64,000 nucleotides of DNA from the NCBI GenBank assembly GCA_947084935.1, contig CAMTUH010000006.1:129923-193922 (forward strand), read 5' to 3'. A program made the position numbers and the translations under genes. How positions within the stretch are numbered: position 1 is the first letter of the stretch; every line of letters begins with the position of its first letter. This DNA comes from CAMTUH01 sp947084935 (GTDB lineage: Bacteria > Pseudomonadota > Gammaproteobacteria > Coxiellales > Coxiellaceae). Positions 26,865 through 34,634 of the stretch are shown one piece after another. The notes below the pieces were generated by a model that worked only from the letters and a program-made list of their open reading frames with translations, did not search any database and had not been told where the DNA came from.

Positions 26865-26900
26865 TTGAAATATTGTATTGATAGTATATAATTATTGTAT
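26865..26900 (+). promoter_or_regulatory. Promoter and candidate operator of the AbiE toxin-antitoxin operon
   Basis: TTGAAA (26865-26870), a 16-base spacer and TATAAT (26887-26892) make a near-consensus sigma-70 promoter, 31 bases before the antitoxin ATG. TTGTAT occurs at 26873-26878 and 26895-26900, direct repeats 22 bp apart that flank the -10. AbiEi antitoxins repress their own promoter through repeats, so these are candidate sites. Confidence 0.65.
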
Positions 26901-26923
26901 ATCTAACAGAAATATCTTCAAGT

Positions 26924-27739
26924 ATGAAAATCAAAGAATTTTTTAGGGCGCATCCTGTATTTCGTTATGAAGCCTTTCAAGCTTTCATGGAAGGGCGTGG
27001 GGTGCTGCCAACGTCCATACGTCAATTGTTGAGTTATTATACCAAAAATGGGCAGCTTGTTCGGATCCGTCGCGGGTTATATGCGGTGAATCCTGAGCTT
27101 AGTCGTGCCCAATCCGTTGATCCTTATCTTGTTGCGGCCCATGCGGCACCGGATGCTGTTTTGGGCTATCATACGGCATTGGAGCTTCATAATCTTGCTT
27201 ATACCACCTTTACTGAATTGACTTATTTAACCTCTATCCACGCCACAGAGTTTTCCTTCCAGGGACAGCATTATCGCCCAACAAGCTACCCCAACGCGCT
27301 CATTCAACAAAATAAGGATGAATACGACGTTGAGACTCTTCAGCGAGAAGGTCTTTCGGTCCGTCTTACTTCGTTAGAACGCACACTCGTCGATGTGCTC
27401 GATCGTCCCGATTTGAGCGGCGGTTGGGAAGAGATTGTGCGTTCTTTCGATCACTTGGTGCGATTTGATCCACAAGCCATTATTGATTATGTATTGCTGC
27501 TGAATAATCGCAGTACCGTCGCGAAAGTGGGTTACTTTTTGGAAGGCTTGCCGGATTATTTAAAAGTGAGCGATCACTATTTAAATCAACTCGTACCGCA
27601 TTTACCGAAGCAACCGCATTATTTGGATCCCAAACGGAAATCGGCATCGGCAGGCACTTATGTTGCAAAATGGCAACTCATTGTGCCGGATTATATTGCA
27701 GAACGTCGGTGGGAGGAGCCTTATGATAACGCTATCTAA
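26924..27739 (+). CDS. abiEi: AbiEi-family antitoxin, transcriptional regulator of type IV TA system
   Basis: 271 aa. The N-terminal winged helix (residues about 10-55, with RQLLSYYTKNGQLVRIRRG and LYAV) is typical of AbiEi proteins and serves autorepression. The C-terminal antitoxin domain contains LGYHTALELHNLAY and LTSLERTLVDVLDRPDLSGG, both family hallmarks. In type IV systems the antitoxin does not bind the toxin but counteracts its effect. It overlaps the toxin gene by 17 bases, and a near-consensus promoter lies just upstream. The call is strong. Confidence 0.9.
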   Translation: MKIKEFFRAHPVFRYEAFQAFMEGRGVLPTSIRQLLSYYTKNGQLVRIRRGLYAVNPELSRAQSVDPYLVAAHAAPDAVLGYHTALELHNLAYTTFTELTYLTSIHATEFSFQGQHYRPTSYPNALIQQNKDEYDVETLQREGLSVRLTSLERTLVDVLDRPDLSGGWEEIVRSFDHLVRFDPQAIIDYVLLLNNRSTVAKVGYFLEGLPDYLKVSDHYLNQLVPHLPKQPHYLDPKRKSASAGTYVAKWQLIVPDYIAERRWEEPYDNAI

Positions 27740-28694
27740 GCAAGCATTAAAAAGAGAAGCAATCGAGCGGGGTTACCGTCCAGAAATACTGGAAAAGGTT
27801 TATCGCTTGTTAGATTTATTAGAATCTTTAATGGAAATCGATTATTTGCGTGAGCGTTTAGTATTAAAGGGCGGTACCGCCATTAATTTATTTTGCTCAG
27901 AACAATTGCCACGTCTCTCAGTGGATCTCGATTTCAATTACATCGGCGCGATTGATCGTGAAACCATGCGAAAAGAAAAATTAATTTTAGAATCGATGAT
28001 TTTGGATGTTTGTCAACGTCTGCATTATCAATTGCATCGTAATCCTCGGGCTCATGCGGGCGGTAAAATGGTGCTTATTTATCCCAGTGTTGATGGTAAT
28101 AAAGGCCGTTTAGAAATTGATTTTAATTATGTGTTTCGTGTTCCCCTCTGGATGCCGGAACAGCGATTTTCTCTCGAATGGCCAAAGCGAACGCAAACGA
28201 CTGTTCTAGATATTCACGAGTTGGCCGCCGGTAAGTTACACGCTTTGTTAGGACGTGAAGCCAGTCGAGATTTATTTGATAGTTACCAATTGTTCACTCA
28301 ATGGAATCTCAATCGTGAAAAATTACGCCAGGCATTTACGGTTTATGCGGGCATGGAGCGAGAACACTGGAAAAGCATCACGGTTGATAAAGTAACATTT
28401 ATTATTAAAGAAATCCGAGATCAGTTAATTCCTGTTTTACATAAGGATCAGATTTCTTCCTTTTCGACGCAAGACATTAAAACTTGGGCAACCCATTTGG
28501 CTGAAAAAACAAGAAAAGCGTTACTCGATACCGTTTTGCCATTTAATGAAAATGAAGTCGCTTTTTTGGACTGCTTGGAACATTACAAAGAAATTAGGCC
28601 TGAATTCATTAGCACGGATCCCGAATTTTGTCAGCGAATTGCTGATCATCCCTTATTGAAATGGCGAATCCAAAGAAATAAAAATAGGGAATAG
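27723..28694 (+). CDS. abiEii: AbiEii-family nucleotidyltransferase toxin
   Basis: 323 aa from ATG 27723, the family-like MITLSKQALKREAI start; ORF extension to 27660 is rejected. The nucleotidyltransferase core is intact: LKGGTAINLF then LSVDLDFNYIG with the DxD acidic pair, and the later RLEIDFNY and HELAAGKLHALLGR blocks. AbiEii toxins are GTP-binding nucleotidyltransferases that stop growth, classically on phage infection; some members modify tRNA. Catalytic residues appear preserved, so the module looks functional. It is followed by a hairpin at 28718-28753. Confidence 0.9.
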   Translation: MITLSKQALKREAIERGYRPEILEKVYRLLDLLESLMEIDYLRERLVLKGGTAINLFCSEQLPRLSVDLDFNYIGAIDRETMRKEKLILESMILDVCQRLHYQLHRNPRAHAGGKMVLIYPSVDGNKGRLEIDFNYVFRVPLWMPEQRFSLEWPKRTQTTVLDIHELAAGKLHALLGREASRDLFDSYQLFTQWNLNREKLRQAFTVYAGMEREHWKSITVDKVTFIIKEIRDQLIPVLHKDQISSFSTQDIKTWATHLAEKTRKALLDTVLPFNENEVAFLDCLEHYKEIRPEFISTDPEFCQRIADHPLLKWRIQRNKNRE

Positions 28695-28717
28695 TGTTGT
28701 TTTCTGCTAACAAAAGG

Positions 28718-28753
28718 ATTACCCCCAATAATTTTTCTGATTATGGGGGTAAT
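28718..28753. repeat. Strong hairpin downstream of abiEii
   Basis: ATTACCCCCAATAAT (28718-28732) pairs with ATTATGGGGGTAAT (28740-28753), one bulged base, seven-base loop. Its place after the toxin stop suggests transcript end or stability, but no T-tract follows on either strand, so terminator is not claimed. The rest of 28695-28897 shows no gene. Confidence 0.65.
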
Positions 28754-28897
28754 GCAAAAATTGAACGGCGCTTTTTTGATTTTGGTTGAAAAAGAAGCAT
28801 TCTGCCGCATTAAAATGAAATGACAGGAGTCGAGCTATCCATGAACAAATCGATGGAAAAATTCAAAGTATTTAATTTTAAATAAAGGCTTTTGCCA

Positions 28898-29317
28898 ATG
28901 AAATACCATATTAGCTACGAAGCCAATCCAACACATGAAGACCTGCAAGTGCTTGGGGATGGCATTATGCGCTATGCAAATGAAATGAGAGGTCAGGAAC
29001 CCCTTCGCTTTTTTGCATTTTTCCTCCGCGGTGAGGATGAAAAAATAGTGGGTGGGTGTAATGGCAACAATTTGTATGGATGCTTGTATATCGATCAGCT
29101 TTGGATCAAAGACAATTTGCGTGGAAAGGGTTATGGCACAACACTTATGAATGAAGTTGAAAAATTAGCAAAAGAGGATCATTGCCGTTTCATGGTCGTT
29201 AATACGATGGACTGGGAGGCACTTGGGTTTTATAAAAAACTGGGTTTTTACGTGGAATTTGAACGAAAAGGATTTGAGAAAAACTCAATATTCTATTTTT
29301 TAAGAAAGGACCTTTAA
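28898..29317 (+). CDS. GNAT-family N-acetyltransferase
   Basis: 139 aa from ATG 28898 with AAAGG upstream; an in-frame TTG two codons earlier is less likely. The acetyl-CoA-binding motif A is clear, LRGKGYGTTLMNEVEKLA, preceded by the beta strand YIDQLWIKD. The motif B region reads WEALGFYKKLGFYVEFERKG. The acceptor cannot be told; small single-domain GNATs of this shape act on drugs, amines or peptides. It lies at the end of the accessory patch, before gpsA. AT-rich like its neighbours at 25930-28694. Confidence 0.85.
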   Translation: MKYHISYEANPTHEDLQVLGDGIMRYANEMRGQEPLRFFAFFLRGEDEKIVGGCNGNNLYGCLYIDQLWIKDNLRGKGYGTTLMNEVEKLAKEDHCRFMVVNTMDWEALGFYKKLGFYVEFERKGFEKNSIFYFLRKDL

Positions 29318-29330
29318 AAAAGCCAAATAA

Positions 29331-29507
29331 TGTGGTTATGTCAAATCAGGTTTTTGTACTAATGGTAGGGAGGAATTGATCAAGGAAGTCATTACGGTGC
29401 CAGGGATCACGTTAAGATTCAGTGAGATTAAGGGTTTTTACCTTAGAAAAAGAAACTTAATTCTTGCGATTTATTACGAAGCGTGGAGACAACTGAAATT
29501 CGTATAA
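29331..29507 (+). other. Short open frame, gene fragment or tiny gene
   Basis: An open frame of 58 codons ends with TAA at 29505-29507, one base before the convergent gpsA stop. A possible GTG start at 29397 has AAGGA eight bases upstream and would give a 36-aa basic/hydrophobic peptide containing KGFYLRKRNLILAIYYEAW. No family is recognised. It may be a decayed 3' end of a transferred gene or chance. The rest of 29318-29507 holds nothing else visible. Confidence 0.2.
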
Positions 29508-30512
29508 TCACTCCGACTTCTGCGCGCGCTCTAATAATTCTTGAACGGCCACTTTAGGATCTAACGATTCGTGAATAATTCGATAAACCTGGTGGGTAAT
29601 CGGCATCTCAATTTTGTGTCGTTTTGATAACGCATAGACTTGCTTCACGTTATATAAACCTTCAACGGCTTGTCCGATGGTCTTTTCCGCTTCTTTAATG
29701 CCAACGCCAGAGCCCAGCGCCAAACCGAAACGTCGGTTGCGCGATTGATTATCGGTGCACGTCAACACCAAATCACCAAGACCCGCTAATCCCGTTACGG
29801 TTTCTGGCTGCCCGCCCAGCACCCGACACAAGCGACTCATTTCCGCTAAGCCTCGAGTCACTAATGCAGCTCGCGCATTGCAACCGAGTTCCATTCCATC
29901 ACTAATCCCCGTCGCAATGGCCAATACATTTTTTACCGCACCACACAGTCCCAAACCAATCATGTCTTTATTTCGATACACACGAAAACGCGCACTGTGC
30001 AAACGATCCACCAGTGCTTTTGCAAAATCTTCATCGTTGCTGGCTAAACTCACGGCCGTCGGTAATCCTTCGGCGACTTCGCTCGCGTAACTCGGGCCTG
30101 ACAACACCGCCATCGGCAACGTTCGTCCCAACACCGAAACCACCACGTCGTGCAGCAAACGCCCGTCGTCCGACAAACCTTTGGTTCCCCAGGCAATTCG
30201 ATTGGCTGAATTTAAATACGATTTAACGCGCTGGATGACTTCGTGAAAAGCAAAACTCGGCACGACGATTAAAATATCCGTGACCCCTTGCAAACAAGCG
30301 TCTAAATCTTCGTAAACGGAAAGTGGTTTTGGAAAGGGAAAATCCGGCAAAAAGCGACTATTCATTCCGTCGCGACGCATCTCTGCGATGTGATCTGGCT
30401 CGTTGGACCACATTCGTGTTTCGTGACCCTGTCGCGATAATACCAATGCTAACGCGGTTCCCCACGAACCCGCACCCAGCACGGCAATTGGTTTTTGAGC
30501 CACTCCGTTCAC
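29508..30512 (-). CDS. gpsA: Glycerol-3-phosphate dehydrogenase [NAD(P)+]
   Basis: 334 aa cytoplasmic enzyme that makes sn-glycerol 3-phosphate from dihydroxyacetone phosphate for phospholipids. The Rossmann motif GAGSWGTALALVLSRQG is at the N-terminus; SGPSYASEVAEGLPTA and the catalytic-Lys segment GLGLCGAVKNVLAIATGI follow, then GLAGLGDLVLTC. Last gene of the yibN-like-grxC-secB-gpsA run, the same order as in E. coli. Length and motifs are normal. Confidence 0.97.
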   Translation of the reverse strand: MNGVAQKPIAVLGAGSWGTALALVLSRQGHETRMWSNEPDHIAEMRRDGMNSRFLPDFPFPKPLSVYEDLDACLQGVTDILIVVPSFAFHEVIQRVKSYLNSANRIAWGTKGLSDDGRLLHDVVVSVLGRTLPMAVLSGPSYASEVAEGLPTAVSLASNDEDFAKALVDRLHSARFRVYRNKDMIGLGLCGAVKNVLAIATGISDGMELGCNARAALVTRGLAEMSRLCRVLGGQPETVTGLAGLGDLVLTCTDNQSRNRRFGLALGSGVGIKEAEKTIGQAVEGLYNVKQVYALSKRHKIEMPITHQVYRIIHESLDPKVAVQELLERAQKSE

Positions 30513-30518
30513 TCCTTC

Positions 30519-31016
30519 CTAGTGCACGCGCCCTGCGTCCTCTTCTTTCTCGCCATTCTTCTTCTGACGCTCATGTTGTTCAAACAGCGCATCAAAATTT
30601 ACGGGGGCCAGATAAAGCTGCGGGAAACCACCGCGAACGACGGCGTCGGTAATCACTTCGCGCGCGTACGGATAAAGTATATTGGGACAAAAACTCCCCA
30701 ACATGGGGCGCATTTGATCCTTCGGAAAATGCTTGATCGTGAAAATTCCACCTTGTTGTACCTCCACGAGGAATATCGTTTTCTCTTTGATTTTGACGGT
30801 CACGGTGACGGTGAGGACGACTTCGTGATTGTCCTCGCCCAGATCATTCGTTTTCGTGGATAAATCCATATTCAATTCCGGTCGCCACTCGTCTAAAAAA
30901 GAATGTGGGCTTTGTGGCGCCTCAAACGACAAATCTTTCACGTACAATCGCTGTATCGCAAACTGCGGCTCGTTCGTCGCGGGATTATTTTGCGCTGCTT
31001 TTTTCTGTTCCGGCAT
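30519..31016 (-). CDS. secB: Protein-export chaperone SecB
   Basis: 165 aa. SecB forms a tetramer that holds preproteins unfolded and hands them to SecA. Typical segments are FAIQRLYVKDLSFEAPQSP at the N-terminus, HEVVLTVTVTVK and the GGFPQLYLAPVNFDALFE C-terminus. The extra 15 residues at the start and the charged Lys/Glu tail are ordinary variation. It lies six bases upstream of gpsA. Confidence 0.97.
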   Translation of the reverse strand: MPEQKKAAQNNPATNEPQFAIQRLYVKDLSFEAPQSPHSFLDEWRPELNMDLSTKTNDLGEDNHEVVLTVTVTVKIKEKTIFLVEVQQGGIFTIKHFPKDQMRPMLGSFCPNILYPYAREVITDAVVRGGFPQLYLAPVNFDALFEQHERQKKNGEKEEDAGRVH

Positions 31017-31037
31017 AATGACAATACTCCATAAATA

Positions 31038-31298
31038 TTAATTTGAATTCACCAACCTATCCAATTGCCCTTTTTGCTCCAATGCCCACAACTCTTCATA
31101 CCCACCGATGTGACGATCGTTAATGAATATCTGTGGGACGGTTCGCTGACCGTTACTTCGCACGAGCATTTCTTTTCGCTTTTCTTCGTCTTTATCCACA
31201 CGAATTTCAGTAAAACTAATTCCCTTCTGGGATAAAAGCGATTTTGCCCGCACGCAATAGGAACAAGTGGCAGAAGTGTAAATGATTACCGCAGCCAT
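31038..31298 (-). CDS. grxC: Glutaredoxin (GrxC-like)
   Basis: 86 aa dithiol glutaredoxin that reduces disulfides with glutathione; it may feed electrons to the ribonucleotide reductase encoded at 41959-46020. The active site is CSYC in SATCSYCVRAKSLL, where E. coli has CPYC. The cis-Pro segment TVPQIFINDRHIGG and the glutathione-binding region are intact. Lies two bases from the rhodanese gene and 21 bases from secB. Ser in the second active-site position is a mild variant. Confidence 0.95.
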   Translation of the reverse strand: MAAVIIYTSATCSYCVRAKSLLSQKGISFTEIRVDKDEEKRKEMLVRSNGQRTVPQIFINDRHIGGYEELWALEQKGQLDRLVNSN

Positions 31299-31300
31299 GC

Positions 31301-31723
31301 TTACTTCACTACAGGCATATTAGCATTTTTCCAGGCACTGATACCACCCGCCAATGTACTGACTTTTTCGAAGCCTTGTTTTTTAAGTGTGTTCACAACG
31401 GAAAATGATTTCTGTCCGGACATACAGACGACAATCACGGGTCTTTGCTTGAAGGCTTCCAGACGATTCATGTGCTGATCGATCTCGGCAGCGGGAATAT
31501 TCAGGGAATTCACAATATGACCTTCATTAAAAGCGGCCGAATCTCGAATATCCACAACGACCGCTTGCTCGTGGTTAATCAAGCGCGTTGCTTCCTGAGG
31601 CGACAATCGGGCGCCCCCCAGGCCTTTGCTTCGGGACTCAAGGACAATCAACCAAATCAATGCAACGACAAAAGCCGTTACTAGAATCCAATGGTTTGCG
31701 ATAAACGGGAGTACTTTTTCCAT
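31301..31723 (-). CDS. Membrane-anchored rhodanese-like protein (YibN type)
   Basis: 140 aa from ATG 31723; a GTG two codons upstream is possible. One N-terminal membrane segment (residues about 9-27) is followed by a rhodanese domain at 45-135 with VVDIRDSAAFNEGHI and the active-site loop VVCMSGQKSFSV. The loop keeps Cys, so sulfurtransfer is possible. The gene order with grxC-secB-gpsA matches yibN in E. coli, linked to membrane protein handling. Function otherwise unknown. Confidence 0.85.
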   Translation of the reverse strand: MEKVLPFIANHWILVTAFVVALIWLIVLESRSKGLGGARLSPQEATRLINHEQAVVVDIRDSAAFNEGHIVNSLNIPAAEIDQHMNRLEAFKQRPVIVVCMSGQKSFSVVNTLKKQGFEKVSTLAGGISAWKNANMPVVK

Positions 31724-31790
31724 GACCACACACTCACCTGTTGAAACATTCGGGTCATCAGTATACAGAAGTTTCGTACTTTGTGCGAAG

Positions 31791-31830
31791 GTTACGCCTC
31801 GAGGCGAGGCTCCACCGAGGCTACGAATTA
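31791..31830. repeat. Partial family A palindromic element
   Basis: It reads GTTACGCCTCGAGGCGAGGC and ends CCGAGGCTACGAATTA. The last part equals the end of family A copy 2 (AAGGCTACGAATTA). It lies in the 194-base divergent spacer between the rhodanese gene and gpmI, which otherwise shows no gene. Confidence 0.5.
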
Positions 31831-31917
31831 GTTTTAATGAACCATCGTTATGAAACTGCTTTTAAGGTAACATAAAGACACCAAATGGTTCATTTCAACA
31901 GATCAACAGAGATTCAC

Positions 31918-33477
31918 ATGACACAAACCAACGGTAAAAAACCAAGGCCTCTGCTGCTCTTGATTCTGGATGGCTGGGGAGAACGTCGAGAGAAAAAGCA
32001 CAACGCCATCCAATTAGCCCAAACGCCCACGTTTGATGCCCTGATGAAAGAGGCACCGCATACTTTTCTAGACGCCTCAGGAAAAACGGTCGGTCTGCCG
32101 GAGGGGCAAATGGGCAATTCCGAAGTGGGACACCTACACATCGGTGCCGGTCGCAAAGTGCCTCAAGATTTAACGCGTATCGATAACGCCATTGCGAACA
32201 GTGATTTTTTTAAAAACCCCATTTTCCTTACCGCCCTTCAACAAGCCAAAAAAAATAATAACGCCGTTCACACGATCGGGCTTCTTTCTCCCGGCGGCGT
32301 ACACAGTCGAGATAATCAAATCAGCGCTCTGATTGAAATGGTGCATCAAAACGGTATAGGAAAAAATTTTTTACACGCTTTTTTGGATGGTCGCGATACG
32401 CCACCGAAATCTGCACTCGGTTCAATTGAAAAAATCAGCGCTCAATATAAAAAATACGGCCACGGAAAAATCGCTTCCATCATCGGCCGTTACTACGCCA
32501 TGGACCGCGACAAACGCTGGGATCGCACGAAAAAAGCCTATGATTTGCTGACTCAAGGCTTGTCCGATTACGAAGCCCCTTCCGCTGAAGCAGGATTGAA
32601 AATGGCTTACGAGCGCGGCGAAACGGATGAATTTGTAAAACCGACGAGCATTCACGCTGAAAAGGAAGCACCCATCACGATTCAAGACGGTGATGTCGCC
32701 ATCTTCATGAATTTCCGGGCCGATCGAGCGCGTCAATTAAGCCACGCACTCACCGACAGAACGTTCACTGACTTCCATCGAACCGTCATTCCTCAGTTAT
32801 CTGCTTTTGTCACGCTCACGGAATATGCAAAAGACCTATCAGCCACAGTTGCTTTTCCGCTGCTGAAATTAAAAAACACGCTCGGTGAATATTTATCGAA
32901 CTTGGGCTACCGACAACTTCGCCTTGCTGAAACTGAAAAATACGCGCACGTCACTTATTTTCTCAACGGCGGCATTGAAGTGCCTTTCCCACGCGAAGAC
33001 CGAACATTAATTCCGTCGCCAAAAATCGCGACTTACGATTTAAAACCCGAAATGAGTGCCATTGAAGTTACCAATCAGCTCGTCCAATCTATAAAAAGCG
33101 GAAAATACGACTTCGTCGTCTGCAATTTTGCAAATCCCGACATGCTAGGCCACACCGGTGATGAATCCGCTACCATCAAGGCGATTGAAACTATTGATGC
33201 CTGCGTCAAACACATTATCGATGCCTTAACCGCCGTTGGCGGAGAGATGCTGATTACGGCGGACCACGGCAATGCGGAACTCATGTACGACGAAAAAACC
33301 CAACAACCACATACCGCACACACCACCAATTTGGTACCCTTGATTTACGTCGGGAGACAGGCGGTTTTTCAACGTGGAAATGGGGCTCTGGATGATGTCG
33401 CCCCAACGGTATTATACCTCCTCGGCCTGAAGCCTCCTGCTGAAATGACGGGACGTAATTTAATTACTTTGAAATAA
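31918..33477 (+). CDS. gpmI: 2,3-bisphosphoglycerate-independent phosphoglycerate mutase
   Basis: 519 aa from ATG 31918; an upstream ATG at 31885 would add 11 residues and cannot be excluded. This manganese enzyme interconverts 3- and 2-phosphoglycerate in glycolysis. The metal-site and Ser nucleophile region LLILDGWGERREKKHNAI...QMGNSEVGHLHIGAGR is intact, as are FLDGRDTPP, GRYYAMDRDKRWDR and ITADHGNAE. It starts a plus-strand run gpmI-envC-ctp, conserved beside yibN in enterics. Confidence 0.97.
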   Translation: MTQTNGKKPRPLLLLILDGWGERREKKHNAIQLAQTPTFDALMKEAPHTFLDASGKTVGLPEGQMGNSEVGHLHIGAGRKVPQDLTRIDNAIANSDFFKNPIFLTALQQAKKNNNAVHTIGLLSPGGVHSRDNQISALIEMVHQNGIGKNFLHAFLDGRDTPPKSALGSIEKISAQYKKYGHGKIASIIGRYYAMDRDKRWDRTKKAYDLLTQGLSDYEAPSAEAGLKMAYERGETDEFVKPTSIHAEKEAPITIQDGDVAIFMNFRADRARQLSHALTDRTFTDFHRTVIPQLSAFVTLTEYAKDLSATVAFPLLKLKNTLGEYLSNLGYRQLRLAETEKYAHVTYFLNGGIEVPFPREDRTLIPSPKIATYDLKPEMSAIEVTNQLVQSIKSGKYDFVVCNFANPDMLGHTGDESATIKAIETIDACVKHIIDALTAVGGEMLITADHGNAELMYDEKTQQPHTAHTTNLVPLIYVGRQAVFQRGNGALDDVAPTVLYLLGLKPPAEMTGRNLITLK

Positions 33478-33480
33478 CTC

Positions 33481-34632
33481 ATGCCACGGACGCTGCTAAA
33501 ATTACTGGTTTTCACCCCGTTATTTATCGGATCGACGATTCTCGCCGGCGAACATCCCCAACAAAAACTCAAACAGATCGACACGAAAATCGCCCAAATC
33601 AAAGCCGTGATCTCTCACGATCAGACAAAACGCAATCGTTATTTAAAACAACTTAAAGCCGTTGAAACGGCTTCTGGTGCCGGGCGGTTGGAATTACAAA
33701 AAACCAGCCAAGTTTTGCAGAAACAACAAGCCAACTTGAATCGATTAAATCAAAATGCCGGTCGTTATCAAGCGAAGTTAACTGCTCAGCAGGATTGGCT
33801 GGCACGACAAATTCGTGCCGCTTATTTATTGGGACGCCAACCTTATCTCAAACTTATTCTCAGTCAATCTGAAGCCGATCGAATTAGCCGATTATTGATG
33901 TATTATCGCTACCTTACCCAAGATCGACTGGCCGCCATCCGCGACTTGCAAGAAACCTTAACTCAAGTACAAGACACGCAACAAAAAATTCAAACCGAGA
34001 GACAAAAACTAAAAAGTTTTCAACGACAGCAGCAGCAAGCGCAAATTAAACTCGCACAAATCAAAAATTCACGGCAACAAATCGTCACCCAATTGAATAA
34101 CGAAATACAAAATAAAAACCAAAAGCTGACGGAATTATTAGCGAACAAGCGCTTGCTTGAACGAACGCTATCCCACTTGGAACACCAAACGCACCTACAA
34201 GCCGAAAGCAACCAAAATTTTGCAGCGCTTAAAGGTCAATTGTCTTGGCCCACTCACGGAAAAGTTTTACCTTATTTTGGCACCCCCATTTATCAAAGCG
34301 AGTTAACATGGGACGGCATTTTAATTAAGGCTCCGGAAGATCAGCCGGTTTATGCCGTAGCCAATGGTACTGTTGTTTTTTCTAAGTGGCTGCCTGGTTA
34401 CGGATTATTGTTGATTATCGGCCATGGACATGGTTATATGACCTTGTATGGAAGGAACCATAATCTATATAAAAAACCGGGCGATGTGGTACAGAAAGGT
34501 GATTTAATTGCCTCCGTAGGTCAAAGCGGAGGTTATGATTCACCCGCTTTGTATTTTGCGATTCGCCACAACGCCAAGCCTCTGAATCCACTCAATTGGT
34601 GTGGGGAAAAACCTAAAGGCCTAAGGAGATAA
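33481..34632 (+). CDS. envC: EnvC-like murein hydrolase activator
   Basis: 383 aa exported protein. A signal peptide covers residues 1-22. A long coiled coil (about 25-235, Gln/Leu-rich) leads to a C-terminal LytM/M23 domain. The zinc ligands of active M23 enzymes are not conserved: ELTWDGILIKA occupies the first ligand region, as in EnvC, which is catalytically dead and activates the amidases AmiA/AmiB at the septum. GYGLLLIIGHGHGYMTLYGRN and GGYDSPALYFAIRHNAKPLNP fit EnvC. Three bases after gpmI, three before ctp. Confidence 0.88.
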   Translation: MPRTLLKLLVFTPLFIGSTILAGEHPQQKLKQIDTKIAQIKAVISHDQTKRNRYLKQLKAVETASGAGRLELQKTSQVLQKQQANLNRLNQNAGRYQAKLTAQQDWLARQIRAAYLLGRQPYLKLILSQSEADRISRLLMYYRYLTQDRLAAIRDLQETLTQVQDTQQKIQTERQKLKSFQRQQQQAQIKLAQIKNSRQQIVTQLNNEIQNKNQKLTELLANKRLLERTLSHLEHQTHLQAESNQNFAALKGQLSWPTHGKVLPYFGTPIYQSELTWDGILIKAPEDQPVYAVANGTVVFSKWLPGYGLLLIIGHGHGYMTLYGRNHNLYKKPGDVVQKGDLIASVGQSGGYDSPALYFAIRHNAKPLNPLNWCGEKPKGLRR

Positions 34633-34634
34633 CG

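Noticed and set aside
28718..28753. Rho-independent terminator after abiEii
   Set aside because: The stem is strong but no T-run follows it on either strand, so it is listed only as a hairpin.
33481..34632. Active M23 endopeptidase
   Set aside because: The first zinc ligands are replaced as in EnvC, so an activator rather than an enzyme is called.
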